Shown here one piece after another: positions 17,262 to 25,947 of a stretch of 64,000 nucleotides of DNA. This DNA is from Gluconacetobacter johannae (GTDB lineage Bacteria; Pseudomonadota; Alphaproteobacteria; Acetobacterales; Acetobacteraceae). Both the position numbers and the translations under genes were made by a program. Location: positions 114,675 through 178,674 of the forward strand of contig NZ_BAQK01000008.1 of the NCBI RefSeq assembly GCF_025994435.1, written 5' to 3'. Below the pieces are notes generated by a model. The model made no database searches. It saw only the letters and a program-made list of their open reading frames with translations, and had not been told where the DNA came from. Position 1 is the stretch's first letter, and each line of letters opens with the position of its first letter.

Positions 17262-18857
17262 ATGTCGAAAGTCAAGCGTGCCGCAGACGTCGCAAAGCTG
17301 ATTAAAGATGGCGCCGTCATCGCGGTCAATTCGTCCAGCGGTCTCTGCTGCCCCGACGCCATGCTCGCGGCGATCGGCGAGCAGTACCGGACCCATGGCG
17401 CGCCGAAAAACGTCACCATGATCCATCCGATCGCGGCGGGCGACATGTTCGGCACCAAGGGGGTCGATCATCTGGCGCAACCCGGCCTGATTTCGACCAT
17501 CATCGGTGGATCCTACCCGTCCGGCCCGTCGGGCGCGGAACCGCCGGTGATTCGCCAGATGATCGCGCGGAACGAGGTCGCGGCCTATAACGTGCCCAGC
17601 GGCATCATTTTCGATCTTCTGCGCGAGGGCGCAGCCAAACGTCCCGGCGTGATGACGCAGGTCGGTGTGGATACGTTTGTCGATCCGGATCAGGAAGGCT
17701 GCGCGATGAACGATGCGGCGCGCGAGAAGCCCATCGTGCGCCGCATCGCGTTCGAGGGCGAGGACTGGCTGTATTTCCGCGCGCTACGCCCTGACGTCGC
17801 GCTTATCCGGGCGAGCACCGCCGACGAACGCGGCAACCTGACCTTTGAAAACGAAGGCGCCTATCTCGGCGCGATGGAACTCGCCCTTGCGGCGCACAAC
17901 AATGGCGGCATGGTGATCGCGCAGGTCAAGCGCGTCGCCCAGTCCGGCACGCTCAAGCCGCATGACGTGCGCGTGCCGGGCATTCTGGTCGATTACGTGG
18001 TCGAGGCCCCGGAGCAGTTGCAGACTACGGCAACCCCGTATGATCCGGCGATTTCCGGCGAAATCTTCCGGCCGCTCGACAGTTTCGACCTGCCGCCGTT
18101 CGACATCGCGAAAGTCATGGCGCGCCGCGTCGCATGTGAGCTGCAGAGCGGATGGGCGGTCAATATCGGCTTCGGCATCTGCGCGACCGTCCCGCGCGTG
18201 CTGCTGGAAGAAGGGCGCCATGGCGACGTGACGTGGGTGATCGAACAGGGCGCGGTCGGCGGCGTTCCCCTGCTGGACTTCAAGTTCGGATGTTCGTCCA
18301 ATGCCGAGGCCTTCGTCGCTTCACCGCATCAGTTCACCTATTTCCAGGCGGGGGGATTCGATGTCTCGCTTCTGTCGTTCCTGCAGATCGATCGCAATGG
18401 CTCGGTCAATGTGTCGAAACTCTCGGCGCGGCCGCATGTGACCGCCGGATCGGGCGGCTTTGTCGATATCACCTCGCGCGCGCGCCGCATCATCTTCACC
18501 GGCTATTTCAACGCCGGCGCCAAGCTGAGTGTGACAGACGGGAAGGTGTCCATCGACCGTGAAGGAAAGGTCGCGAAGATCGTCGATCAGCTGGAACAGG
18601 TTTCGTTTTCCGGCAGGCGCGCCGTGGAGCAGGGCCAGCAGGTGATGTATGTTACCGAACGCTGCGTGATGAAACTGACGCCCGACGGGCTTATGGTCAC
18701 CGAAATCGCACCCGGCATCGACCTGCAGACGCAGATTCTCGACCAGGCCGAGACAACGCTTCTTGTCTCGCCGGACGTGCGTCCGATGGATGCGGCACTC
18801 TTTCGGCCTGATGGCAGGATGCCGTCGCTCAAGCCGGAGAGGCAGGTTGCCGCCTGA
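17262..18857 (+). CDS. Acyl-CoA:acetate/3-ketoacid CoA-transferase (fused alpha-beta, YdiF/Pct-like)
   Basis: A 531-residue family I CoA-transferase with both halves on one chain, as in propionate CoA-transferase and YdiF. The first half has VAVNSSSGLCCPDAM-like substrate lines and the IIGGSYPSGPSG loop. The second half has VIEQGAVGGVPL, whose Glu is the likely catalytic residue that forms the CoA thioester. It follows the GMC gene by 69 bases in the same direction. In context it activates the acid product of the aldehyde dehydrogenase using acetyl-CoA or a similar donor, feeding the divergent acyl-CoA dehydrogenase. Confidence 0.87.
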   Translation: MSKVKRAADVAKLIKDGAVIAVNSSSGLCCPDAMLAAIGEQYRTHGAPKNVTMIHPIAAGDMFGTKGVDHLAQPGLISTIIGGSYPSGPSGAEPPVIRQMIARNEVAAYNVPSGIIFDLLREGAAKRPGVMTQVGVDTFVDPDQEGCAMNDAAREKPIVRRIAFEGEDWLYFRALRPDVALIRASTADERGNLTFENEGAYLGAMELALAAHNNGGMVIAQVKRVAQSGTLKPHDVRVPGILVDYVVEAPEQLQTTATPYDPAISGEIFRPLDSFDLPPFDIAKVMARRVACELQSGWAVNIGFGICATVPRVLLEEGRHGDVTWVIEQGAVGGVPLLDFKFGCSSNAEAFVASPHQFTYFQAGGFDVSLLSFLQIDRNGSVNVSKLSARPHVTAGSGGFVDITSRARRIIFTGYFNAGAKLSVTDGKVSIDREGKVAKIVDQLEQVSFSGRRAVEQGQQVMYVTERCVMKLTPDGLMVTEIAPGIDLQTQILDQAETTLLVSPDVRPMDAALFRPDGRMPSLKPERQVAA

Positions 18858-19032
18858 GGGGGCAACCACGCGTCTCCCCGACCCCGGGTCATCTGCGATG
18901 GGCACGTGACGGGATGCAGTGGGGGTGTATGTAGATATCCTGTTGGTTTACAAAGGATGACCCGTCGTGTGCCCTTGTTGCGAGACACCCCTGCGATAGC
19001 GTGACCGGAATTTCTATCCCCGAAAGGAATGT

Positions 19033-19716
19033 GTGGTGCTGAAAGAAAGTCAGGAGAGGGAGAAAAATTCCGATGAAAAAACCGACTCGGTAAGCTTCCC
19101 ACGTAAAAGAGACGCCGAGGCGACCCAGAAGCGCATTTTATCTTCGGCCAAACGTGAATTTGCGACAAATGGGCTTGCCGGCGCGCGTGTTGATGTTATT
19201 GCCGAGAAGGCTGACGCCAACAAAAGAATGATTTATCATTATTTTGGCAATAAAGATTCTCTTTTTGCGAGAATTTTAGAAGACGCTTACAGTAGCCTTT
19301 ATGAGGCAGAACAACAGCTTGACCTTGACCATCTGGATGCCAAGTCGGCCCTGGATCAGTTTGTGAGATTTACGTGGAATTATTATCTGAATAATCCTGA
19401 TTTCATAACTCTCGTAAACAGTGAGAATCTGCATCGCGGGGTGCATTTGGAGAAATCGGCTGTTTTGAGGAGTGTCAGCCGAAACCGTTTACGTATGCTG
19501 GAAAATCTTCTGAAGCGAGGAGAAAAAGAGGGCGTTTTCCGGCCGGGAATTGACGCAATGCAGTTGCATATTTCCATTGCGGCAATCGGGTATTATTACA
19601 TAACAAATAGATACACGGGAAATATTATTTTCAAATGCAATTTCATGTCTCCGGAAATGCTGGATAAACGTGTTGAGTTCAACGTTGACAGTGTTTTACG
19701 CATCGTTCAGGCATGA
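19033..19716 (+). CDS. TetR/AcrR-family transcriptional regulator
   Basis: A 227-residue TetR protein. The helix-turn-helix lies at about residues 30-75, with ATQKRILSSAKREFATNG and RVDVIAEKADANKRMIYHYFGNKDSL (two neighbouring parts). The C-terminal ligand domain resembles TetR_C regulators of the RutR/NicS-like branch. It starts with GTG preceded by AAAGGA. The gene is visibly richer in A/T than every neighbour (runs such as tattattacataacaaatag), which suggests separate acquisition. It lies 175 bases after the CoA-transferase, so it is the best candidate regulator of the divergent operons at 7.9-18.9 kb. Confidence 0.85.
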   Translation: MVLKESQEREKNSDEKTDSVSFPRKRDAEATQKRILSSAKREFATNGLAGARVDVIAEKADANKRMIYHYFGNKDSLFARILEDAYSSLYEAEQQLDLDHLDAKSALDQFVRFTWNYYLNNPDFITLVNSENLHRGVHLEKSAVLRSVSRNRLRMLENLLKRGEKEGVFRPGIDAMQLHISIAAIGYYYITNRYTGNIIFKCNFMSPEMLDKRVEFNVDSVLRIVQA

Positions 19717-19807
19717 TCCGATCGTTGCTTCGCACAGGCGGCGGGTCGAACGGTCTGGCGCCGAGGCGCCGACGTGGACCCGACAGCTTGTGCGCGGCGC
19801 GATCCGT

Positions 19808-21220
19808 CTATGCGGGGCCGTAAGGGGACCAGCGTAACGAGCGGAATATAAGCGCGATTGCCATGGCGCGTGCGTCCCGCAGGGCCTCCAGGCTTTTTTC
19901 ATCGACACCATCCGGAGGCACGAGTCCGGCGCAGGCATCCAGCGCGGTTTTCAATAATGCCGCTTTTGGATAATCCCGGCCGGAGCGACCGTCATAAGCG
20001 CAATAGTCGCAGGTGCAGACCAGCATCAGCGATTCATAGAATGTCGGTGCGTCGAAGGCCCCCATCTGCTGCAACATGTCGGCCACGGGACCGGCGCGCA
20101 CCGCCGACACACGGTGTACCCGCTCCACGCTTGTGGTGGCCATCAGGGCAAGCGCGCGGCAGTCCGGCGGTACGCCGAAACGGTCGCACAGCGCCTCGAT
20201 TCGAGGTTGCGCGCGCTCGGCGTGGCGATAATGGTGAGGCAGGTGCTCGGGCGGCGAATCGATCTTGCCGATGTTCATCACCAGCAGCGCGAAGCGCACG
20301 CTCAAGGGGGCATGGCGCCGCGCGGCTTCGGTCAGCGTGGCCAGCATGTGTGTGCCGAGATCGGTCTCCCCCAGGTCCTCGTAGCTATGGGGCACGCCGA
20401 ACAGGGCCGCCACCTCGGGTAGAATCTCCCGGAGGCAACCGCAATCGCGCAAGGTGCGAAGCATCGCCGCCGGTGCCGGCGACATCAGGCCGCGCGCCAG
20501 TTCCGGCCAGATCTCGGACGGTGGCGTGCCGGCCAGCGCGCCCGCTTCCATGTGTCCGAACATCCGGTCCAGATCGTCCTCTTCCGCGGCGCATTCGCCC
20601 TCGGCGAGCAAGGCCGCCATCCGCAGGACGCCAAGCCCCTGATGGGGTTGCAGGAAATCGTCCAGAAGGGGTTTTGGCCTTTGCGTCATGGCGTCGGATT
20701 GCGGATCCTGCGCCGTGCCGCCCTGGGTGACGCCGTCGGCCAAAGCGGCGATAACCGGCCAGCCGACAAGGCCGGCCGGGTCGAGGCATTTCAGCGCGTC
20801 GAGTTTTTGCCTTGCCAGGGCAGGCTGGTTTTGCCGGAGATTGATAAAGGCGAGCGCCTTTAACGTATACAGCGCAAAGCGTCCGGGGCCGTCCGGTATC
20901 CCTGGTTCGGGGCGCCATTGCCGCCAGTCGGCACTCCACCCGGCCTGGCGCGCGGCCTCCCGCAAACCGTTCTCGGCGACCGCCTGCGCCTCGTCGAGGT
21001 TGCCCTGGTAGGTGTGGATTTTATAGAGGCAGAAATAGACGGGCAGTTGCGCGGGGGCGGCCTGCAAGGCCTGCCGGAAAAGTGCGTCGGCGCGGGCAGG
21101 ATCGTCACGATAGGCGATGACGCCCTGTTGCAACAGAGCGTTGACCGTGTCCGGCAGGCTGCCGAAATCGATCACGTCGAATTCAGCGGACGTTTTTTTC
21201 ATGCTTGGCTCTTGTTGCAT
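19808..21220 (-). CDS. TPR protein fused to a degenerate CCA-adding-enzyme HD body
   Basis: A 470-residue soluble protein. Residues ~25-150 look like tetratricopeptide-type helical repeats (ALFRQALQAAPAQLPVYFCL, YQGNLDEAQAVAENGL). Residues ~215-420 align by eye with the body and HD region of E. coli Cca: ALMSPAP-like GLMSPAP, RDCGCLREILPEVAALFGVP, DLGTHML. Cca's catalytic LCHDLGK appears here as LVMNIGK, so the His-Asp pair is Met315-Asn316. The first His (291) and the later Asp (CDYCAYDGR) remain. There is no nucleotidyltransferase head. It is therefore unlikely to be a CCA enzyme or an active phosphohydrolase. An alternative start is the ATG at 21202. The gene stands alone, convergent with tetR. 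Confidence 0.7.
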   Translation of the reverse strand: MQQEPSMKKTSAEFDVIDFGSLPDTVNALLQQGVIAYRDDPARADALFRQALQAAPAQLPVYFCLYKIHTYQGNLDEAQAVAENGLREAARQAGWSADWRQWRPEPGIPDGPGRFALYTLKALAFINLRQNQPALARQKLDALKCLDPAGLVGWPVIAALADGVTQGGTAQDPQSDAMTQRPKPLLDDFLQPHQGLGVLRMAALLAEGECAAEEDDLDRMFGHMEAGALAGTPPSEIWPELARGLMSPAPAAMLRTLRDCGCLREILPEVAALFGVPHSYEDLGETDLGTHMLATLTEAARRHAPLSVRFALLVMNIGKIDSPPEHLPHHYRHAERAQPRIEALCDRFGVPPDCRALALMATTSVERVHRVSAVRAGPVADMLQQMGAFDAPTFYESLMLVCTCDYCAYDGRSGRDYPKAALLKTALDACAGLVPPDGVDEKSLEALRDARAMAIALIFRSLRWSPYGPA

Positions 21221-21401
21221 TGATGCGTGCGGCCCCGGCTGTTGTCAGGGCCAAGACGCAAATTTTGTGCCATAAGATTTGCGATATTCGTCCGACGACG
21301 GCCGACTTAGCGGAAGGCGTATGGTATTTTCTGAATTTAAAAGCGGGCTTAAGGTCACTGTCAAGGACAGGGAGCGAGACGGAGATCGGTGTGAAACGCG
21401 C

Positions 21402-21788
21402 TCAGAAGATCTGGACGACGATCAGCACGGTGCCGATGACCCCCGTGGCCCAGGCGAGCGTGCGGATACCGGGAATGCCGGCGATGTAGCTCGCGGCGTG
21501 CACGACCCGCGCCCCCAGGAACAGCCACGCCCCCAGCACGGTCATTCCGTTGGAAATGCCGGCGGCCCGCGCGACCAGCACGGCGATGGCGAAGGGGACC
21601 AGGTTCTCGATCAGGTTGCGGTGGGCGCGCAGGCCTCGTCCCGCGGCCCCTGTCGGCTCGGCAAGTCCCTCGCGGTTGCCGATCATACCGGCCGGCCCGA
21701 CCTGGCGGGAATAGAGCGGCGCATACAGCGCAGGCAGCACAAGACAGAGAATGGCGGCCCACAGCAGGGCCCAGAGTTCGGAGGTCAT
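21402..21788 (-). CDS. MAPEG-family membrane protein
   Basis: A 128-residue protein with four hydrophobic helices. The MAPEG pattern is seen in the polar stretch between helices 1 and 2 (RAHRNLIENLVPFAIAVLVA), with the Arg/Asn/Glu residues typical of glutathione-dependent microsomal transferase relatives. Bacterial members are small inner-membrane proteins of mostly unknown substrate. The ATG at 21788 gives the normal family length. The longer frame to 22223 has no matching N terminus. It is divergent from the VOC gene at 22005. Confidence 0.82.
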   Translation of the reverse strand: MTSELWALLWAAILCLVLPALYAPLYSRQVGPAGMIGNREGLAEPTGAAGRGLRAHRNLIENLVPFAIAVLVARAAGISNGMTVLGAWLFLGARVVHAASYIAGIPGIRTLAWATGVIGTVLIVVQIF

Positions 21789-22004
21789 GGCGCGGAACTC
21801 TTGCACGAGGAAGCAGGATGGTAATGTCACGGGCCCATGGTGGGTCTGGTGAGAACAACGCCGGCCGATGCCGACGGTCGAGGTCACGGTGGCGTCAGAG
21901 CCGCACGCAGGGGGCGGGCGTCCATATCGTGATCGGGTTATGCGGTGCCATGTGTGAACGAACGTCCCGCGCCGGCGTAGAGGCCCTGCATAAGGGAGGG
22001 GACG

Positions 22005-22481
22005 ATGGCGAAAATCATCCAGCACCTCTGGTTCCAGCGCGACATGGAGGCGGCCATCCGTTTCTACGCGTCGCTCATTCCCGGATCGCGAATCGAGTGG
22101 GTGAGCAGCATCCCGGTCGACACCCCCAGCGGGCCGGCCGGCAGCGTGGCGATCGCGGCCTTCACGCTGGGGGACCAGCGCTACATGGCCCTGCAGGGCG
22201 GCCCGCTCGATTCGTTCAATCACAGCTTTTCGGTCATGGTCGAATGCGACGACCAGGCGGAAATCGACCGGCTGTGGGATGCATTGCGCGATGGCGGAAC
22301 GGTCGAGCGATGTGGCTGGCTGCGGGATCGGTGGGGGTTGTCCTGGCAGGTCGTGCCGCGACGGCTGGGCGAGCTGATGGGCGATCCGGACCGTGAAAAG
22401 GGCCGTCGTGTCGGCGAGGCGATGCTGGGCATGGTGAAGCTCGATATCGCCGGGCTGGAGGCCGCGGCGCTCCGCGCCTAG
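22005..22481 (+). CDS. VOC-superfamily protein, PhnB/3-demethylubiquinone-methyltransferase-like fold
   Basis: A 158-residue protein with the paired beta-alpha-beta-beta-beta layout of the glyoxalase/VOC superfamily. It shows QHLWFQRDMEAAIRFYASL at the N terminus, FNHSFSVMVECDDQAEIDRLWDAL (two adjacent parts) in the middle and DRWGLSWQVVPRRLGEL near the end. This is the PhnB-like subgroup, which includes metal-dependent and non-enzymatic members. No pathway partner is adjacent, so the role is not assigned. Confidence 0.85.
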   Translation: MAKIIQHLWFQRDMEAAIRFYASLIPGSRIEWVSSIPVDTPSGPAGSVAIAAFTLGDQRYMALQGGPLDSFNHSFSVMVECDDQAEIDRLWDALRDGGTVERCGWLRDRWGLSWQVVPRRLGELMGDPDREKGRRVGEAMLGMVKLDIAGLEAAALRA

Positions 22482-22581
22482 GCCACGCGCCGTACGAGGA
22501 CACCGGCATCCAGAAAATGGTGGACGATGATCGCCATTGCGTGGATGTTCGGTCCGGCTTCGGACCGTCGGGGCAGGCAGG

Positions 22582-22974
22582 ATGACGGGGTTGGGCGTGC
22601 AAAGGATCGGCGCGACGCGATTGGGACGGTTTCTGGCCTGCCTGCTGGTGCAGGTGGGGCTGATGCTGCCGTTCGCCGTGTCCGGTCACGCCGAAACCAT
22701 GCGGCAGCCGATGTCCGGCATGGCTATGGCGTCTTCCTCGTCCGACATGCACATGGCCGCGTCGCATTGCGATCATGGGGCTCACCATCCGTGCCATCAG
22801 GCTGGCGCGTGCTGCCTCCAGGGCGCCTGCATGGCCGACTGGATCGTGCCGCCGTTCGCACCCCGCATGCGAAATCCGGCGCGCGCGACGGTTGGGTTCG
22901 GGCAGCCTCCGGCTGCCGGCGTCGCCGGCGTGGCCTTCGCGCCCGCCCTGCCGCCACCCAGACTGACGGCCTGA
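22582..22974 (+). CDS. Small secreted His/Met/Cys-rich protein upstream of copA
   Basis: About 130 residues starting at the ATG at 22582, preceded by GGCAGG. An N-terminal hydrophobic signal-like stretch (FLACLLVQVGLMLPFAVSGHA) is followed by a Met/His/Cys-rich segment (MSGMAMASSSSDMHMAASHC, HCDHGAHHPCHQAGACC). Such composition suits periplasmic copper binding. It lies about 70 bases before copA in the same direction, so it is probably part of the copper operon. I do not recognise a named family with confidence. Confidence 0.6.
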   Translation: MTGLGVQRIGATRLGRFLACLLVQVGLMLPFAVSGHAETMRQPMSGMAMASSSSDMHMAASHCDHGAHHPCHQAGACCLQGACMADWIVPPFAPRMRNPARATVGFGQPPAAGVAGVAFAPALPPPRLTA

Positions 22975-23044
22975 ATTCTGGTCTGACAGTCTCAGGACCG
23001 GTCGTTCACCGGTTCCGTCGTTTCTGCCTGGTGGTTCAAAATCA

Positions 23045-24778
23045 ATGTCAACACGATCCCTTGCGGGACGCAGCGCGATCACGCGTCGTCGTTTCGTTGC
23101 CGGGACGGGCCTGTGGGGCGCGGCGCTGGCGGCCTCGGGGGGGCGGGCGTTCGCCTGTGCGCCTGCCTCGGGCCGGCCCGACCCCATGCCCGGCACCCGT
23201 TTCGACCTGTCCATCGACCCTGTGCCGGTCAACGTCACCGGCGCGCGCATGCGGGCGGTGGGGGTGAACGGTTCCACGCCCGCGCCGATCCTGCGTTGGC
23301 GTCAGGGCGACACGGTCGAGCTGAACGTCACCAACCGGCTGCGCGAACCCAGTTCGATTCACTGGCACGGCATTCGCACGCCTGCCGATATGGACGGTGT
23401 GCCCGGCCTCAGCTTCGGCGGCATCGCGCCCGGCGAAACCTTCACCTACCGCTTTCGCCTGCACCAGAGCGGCACCTATTGGTACCACAGTCATTCCGGC
23501 TTCCAGGAGCAGACGGGCCTGTACGGGGGGCTGATTATCGACCCGAAGGCGGGCTACGCGCAGCGTTTCGACCGTGAATACGTCATGCTGCTGTCCGACT
23601 GGACCGATGTCGATCCGCGGGACATCGTCTCCAACCTCAAGTTCCAGAGCGACTATTATAATTTCCGCCAGCGCACGGTGGGCACGTTCTTTCGCGACGC
23701 CCACCGGCAGGGGCTGGGCGAGACCATCCGGGACCGCCTGCGCTGGGGTGCGATGAACATGGCGCCGACCGATATCCTGGATGTGTCGGGCATCATCTAC
23801 ACCTACCTGATGAACGGCCAGTCGCCCGCCGCCAACTGGACCGGCCTGTTCCGCCCGGGCGAACGCATCCGCCTGCGCTTTATCAACGGCTCGTCGATGA
23901 CGCTGTTCGACGTGCGTATTCCCGGCCTGACGATGACCGTGGTGCAGGCCGACGGCAACGATGTGGAGCCCGTCCCGGTCGATGAATTCCGCATCGGGCC
24001 GGCGGAAACCTACGATGTGATTGTCCAGCCCGCCGCCGACGGGCCCTACACGGTCTTTGCCCAGGCCGAGGACCGCACCGGCTATGCGCGCGGGACGCTG
24101 GCGACGCGGCCGGGCTTGGCCGGGCCGGTTCCGCCGATGGATGCGCGGCCGCTACGCACCATGACGGACATGGGCATGGGCGCCATGCCGGATGGCGGCA
24201 TGGGGAAGATGGACGGCATGGACATGCCGGAAACGGCCGCCCCGCCGTCGTCCCCCGCGCCGTCGTCCGGAGCGAAACCGAGGTTGGGCGTCGAGGTGCA
24301 GAGCGTCGCCATGATGCCGATCGACCGGCTGGCCGAACCGGGCGCCGGACTGGAGAACAACGGCCGGCGCGTCCTGACCTACGCCGATCTGCGGGCCACC
24401 ATTCCGGGGGCGGATCCGCGCCCGCCGTCACGCGAGATCACCCTGCACCTGACCGGCAACATGGAACGCTTCATCTGGGGGTTCGACGGCCGGAAATTCT
24501 CGGAGGCCGAGCCGATCCGCCTGAGCCTGGGCGAACGTGTGCGCTTCGTCCTGATTAACGACACGATGATGGAACACCCGATCCATCTGCATGGATTGTG
24601 GAGCGAGCTGGAAAACGGGCAGGGCGCGTACCGGCCCTACAAGCACACGATCATCGTCAAGCCGGGCGAACGGCTGAGCTATCTGGTCACGGCGGACGAA
24701 CCCGGCCTGTGGGCGTACCACTGCCATCTGCTGTATCATATGGAAGTGGGCATGTTCCGCACGGTGGTGGTGTCATGA
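23045..24778 (+). CDS. copA: Copper-resistance multicopper oxidase CopA
   Basis: A 577-residue periplasmic multicopper oxidase of the CopA/PcoA type. The Tat signal TRRRFVAGTG lies at residues 13-22. The copper ligand motifs are complete: HWHG near residue 100, WYHSHSG near 145, HPIHLHG near 515 and the type-1 block YHCHLLYHMEVGM at the end. Between the second and third cupredoxin domains is a Met-rich insert (MGMGAMPDGGMGKMDGMDM), usual for CopA copper binding. It oxidises or sequesters periplasmic Cu(I). The copB ATG overlaps its stop, so they form one operon with the flanking Met-rich genes. Confidence 0.95.
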   Translation: MSTRSLAGRSAITRRRFVAGTGLWGAALAASGGRAFACAPASGRPDPMPGTRFDLSIDPVPVNVTGARMRAVGVNGSTPAPILRWRQGDTVELNVTNRLREPSSIHWHGIRTPADMDGVPGLSFGGIAPGETFTYRFRLHQSGTYWYHSHSGFQEQTGLYGGLIIDPKAGYAQRFDREYVMLLSDWTDVDPRDIVSNLKFQSDYYNFRQRTVGTFFRDAHRQGLGETIRDRLRWGAMNMAPTDILDVSGIIYTYLMNGQSPAANWTGLFRPGERIRLRFINGSSMTLFDVRIPGLTMTVVQADGNDVEPVPVDEFRIGPAETYDVIVQPAADGPYTVFAQAEDRTGYARGTLATRPGLAGPVPPMDARPLRTMTDMGMGAMPDGGMGKMDGMDMPETAAPPSSPAPSSGAKPRLGVEVQSVAMMPIDRLAEPGAGLENNGRRVLTYADLRATIPGADPRPPSREITLHLTGNMERFIWGFDGRKFSEAEPIRLSLGERVRFVLINDTMMEHPIHLHGLWSELENGQGAYRPYKHTIIVKPGERLSYLVTADEPGLWAYHCHLLYHMEVGMFRTVVVS

Positions 24779-25542
24779 CCCGGCCGCGCGCGGGCCGGGC
24801 GGTCCTGGCCGTCATGCTGGCCGCCACGACGGCCGTTCCCGGACATGCCCGGTCGGGGGGGATGCAGGCGGGGCCGGTCGCCTATGTCAACGGCATGCCG
24901 CCGGTCATGGATCACACTGCCTACCTTCACGCGCTGCTTGATGAATTCGAGGGCCGGTACGGCGCCGATGGAGGCCAGTTCCGCTATGACGGGCAGGCGT
25001 GGTACGGCACCGATTACGACAAGCTGTGGCTGAAATCCGAAGGGACCGTGGGTACGGACGGCAGGTTCGGCGATGGCGACCATGAGGTGCTCTATGATCG
25101 CGCGATTTCCCGCTATTTCGACGTTCAGACGGGCGTGCGCGTCGATATCGACGATGGCCCCACGCGGGCCTGGGGCGCGGTCGGGGTCGAGGGGCTGGCG
25201 CTCTATTTCTTCAATCTGGAGGCGACGGCCTATTTCAGCGATCGTGGCGCCGCCGGCCGCGTGCAGGGGTCCTACGACCTGCTGCTGACCAATCGCCTGA
25301 TCCTGCAACCTCAGGTGGAACTGAATGCCTATTCGGCGTCCGACCCGGCGCGGGGGACCGGCAGCGGCCTGTCGGACCTCGATACCGGCCTGCGGTTGCG
25401 CTACGAATGGCGTCGGAAATTCGCCCCCTATATCGGCGTGACCTACCAGAGCACGTTCGACCAGGCCGCCGGCATGGCCCGCGCCCACGGCGCGCGCGTC
25501 CACGACCTGAATTTCACGTTCGGAATCCGGACGTGGTTCTGA
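24775..25542 (+). CDS. copB: Copper-resistance outer-membrane protein CopB
   Basis: A 255-residue CopB/PcoB protein starting at the ATG that overlaps the copA stop (ATGA). It has an N-terminal signal (AVLAVMLAATTAVPGHA), then the domain hallmark LLDEFEGRYG and alternating beta strands ending in FTFGIRTWF, an outer-membrane-barrel end with C-terminal Phe. It lacks the long Met/His-rich repeats that some CopB proteins carry before the barrel. That function may sit on the separate Met-rich protein encoded next. Confidence 0.92.
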   Translation: MTRPRAGRAVLAVMLAATTAVPGHARSGGMQAGPVAYVNGMPPVMDHTAYLHALLDEFEGRYGADGGQFRYDGQAWYGTDYDKLWLKSEGTVGTDGRFGDGDHEVLYDRAISRYFDVQTGVRVDIDDGPTRAWGAVGVEGLALYFFNLEATAYFSDRGAAGRVQGSYDLLLTNRLILQPQVELNAYSASDPARGTGSGLSDLDTGLRLRYEWRRKFAPYIGVTYQSTFDQAAGMARAHGARVHDLNFTFGIRTWF

Positions 25543-25568
25543 CCCCGACCTTTCCAAGGAAGACACCG

Positions 25569-25907
25569 ATGTTCGAGACGAGAGTCAAACGCGCCCTGTT
25601 CGTCGCCCTGCTGCTGACGGCGCCGGCCGCATACGCCCGGGCGCCGGGCGATATGGACATGTCCGGAATGCAGGACATGTCCGGCATGCCGGGGATGGAC
25701 CACGACAGGATGAAGATGGACGCGAAGATGAAGGGCATGAAAATGAAAGGCCCGTCGGGAGACTGTATGAAGATGAAGGGCATGGACATGTTAAAGGGCC
25801 AGCCGATGTCGTCGCCGGACCCGAAAATGAAGTGCGGCGGCAAGGGGGACGGCATGAAGATGCCCATGGGGCCGCGGGGCATGCCCGACGCGGTCCATGA
25901 CCGCTGA
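25569..25907 (+). CDS. Secreted Met/Lys/Asp-rich copper-binding protein
   Basis: A 112-residue protein with a signal peptide (ALFVALLLTAPAAYARA) and a mature part dominated by Met repeats such as MDMSGMQDMSGMPGMDHD and MKMDAKMKGMKMKG, plus two cysteines. Such Met clusters bind Cu(I). AAGGA lies eight bases before the ATG, and the gene follows copB by 26 bases, so it is the last gene of the copper operon. No catalytic domain is present. It most likely acts as a periplasmic copper sponge. Confidence 0.75.
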   Translation: MFETRVKRALFVALLLTAPAAYARAPGDMDMSGMQDMSGMPGMDHDRMKMDAKMKGMKMKGPSGDCMKMKGMDMLKGQPMSSPDPKMKCGGKGDGMKMPMGPRGMPDAVHDR

Positions 25908-25947
25908 GCGGCCCTGTCCGCGCGGACGTGACGTGCTATGCTGACGC

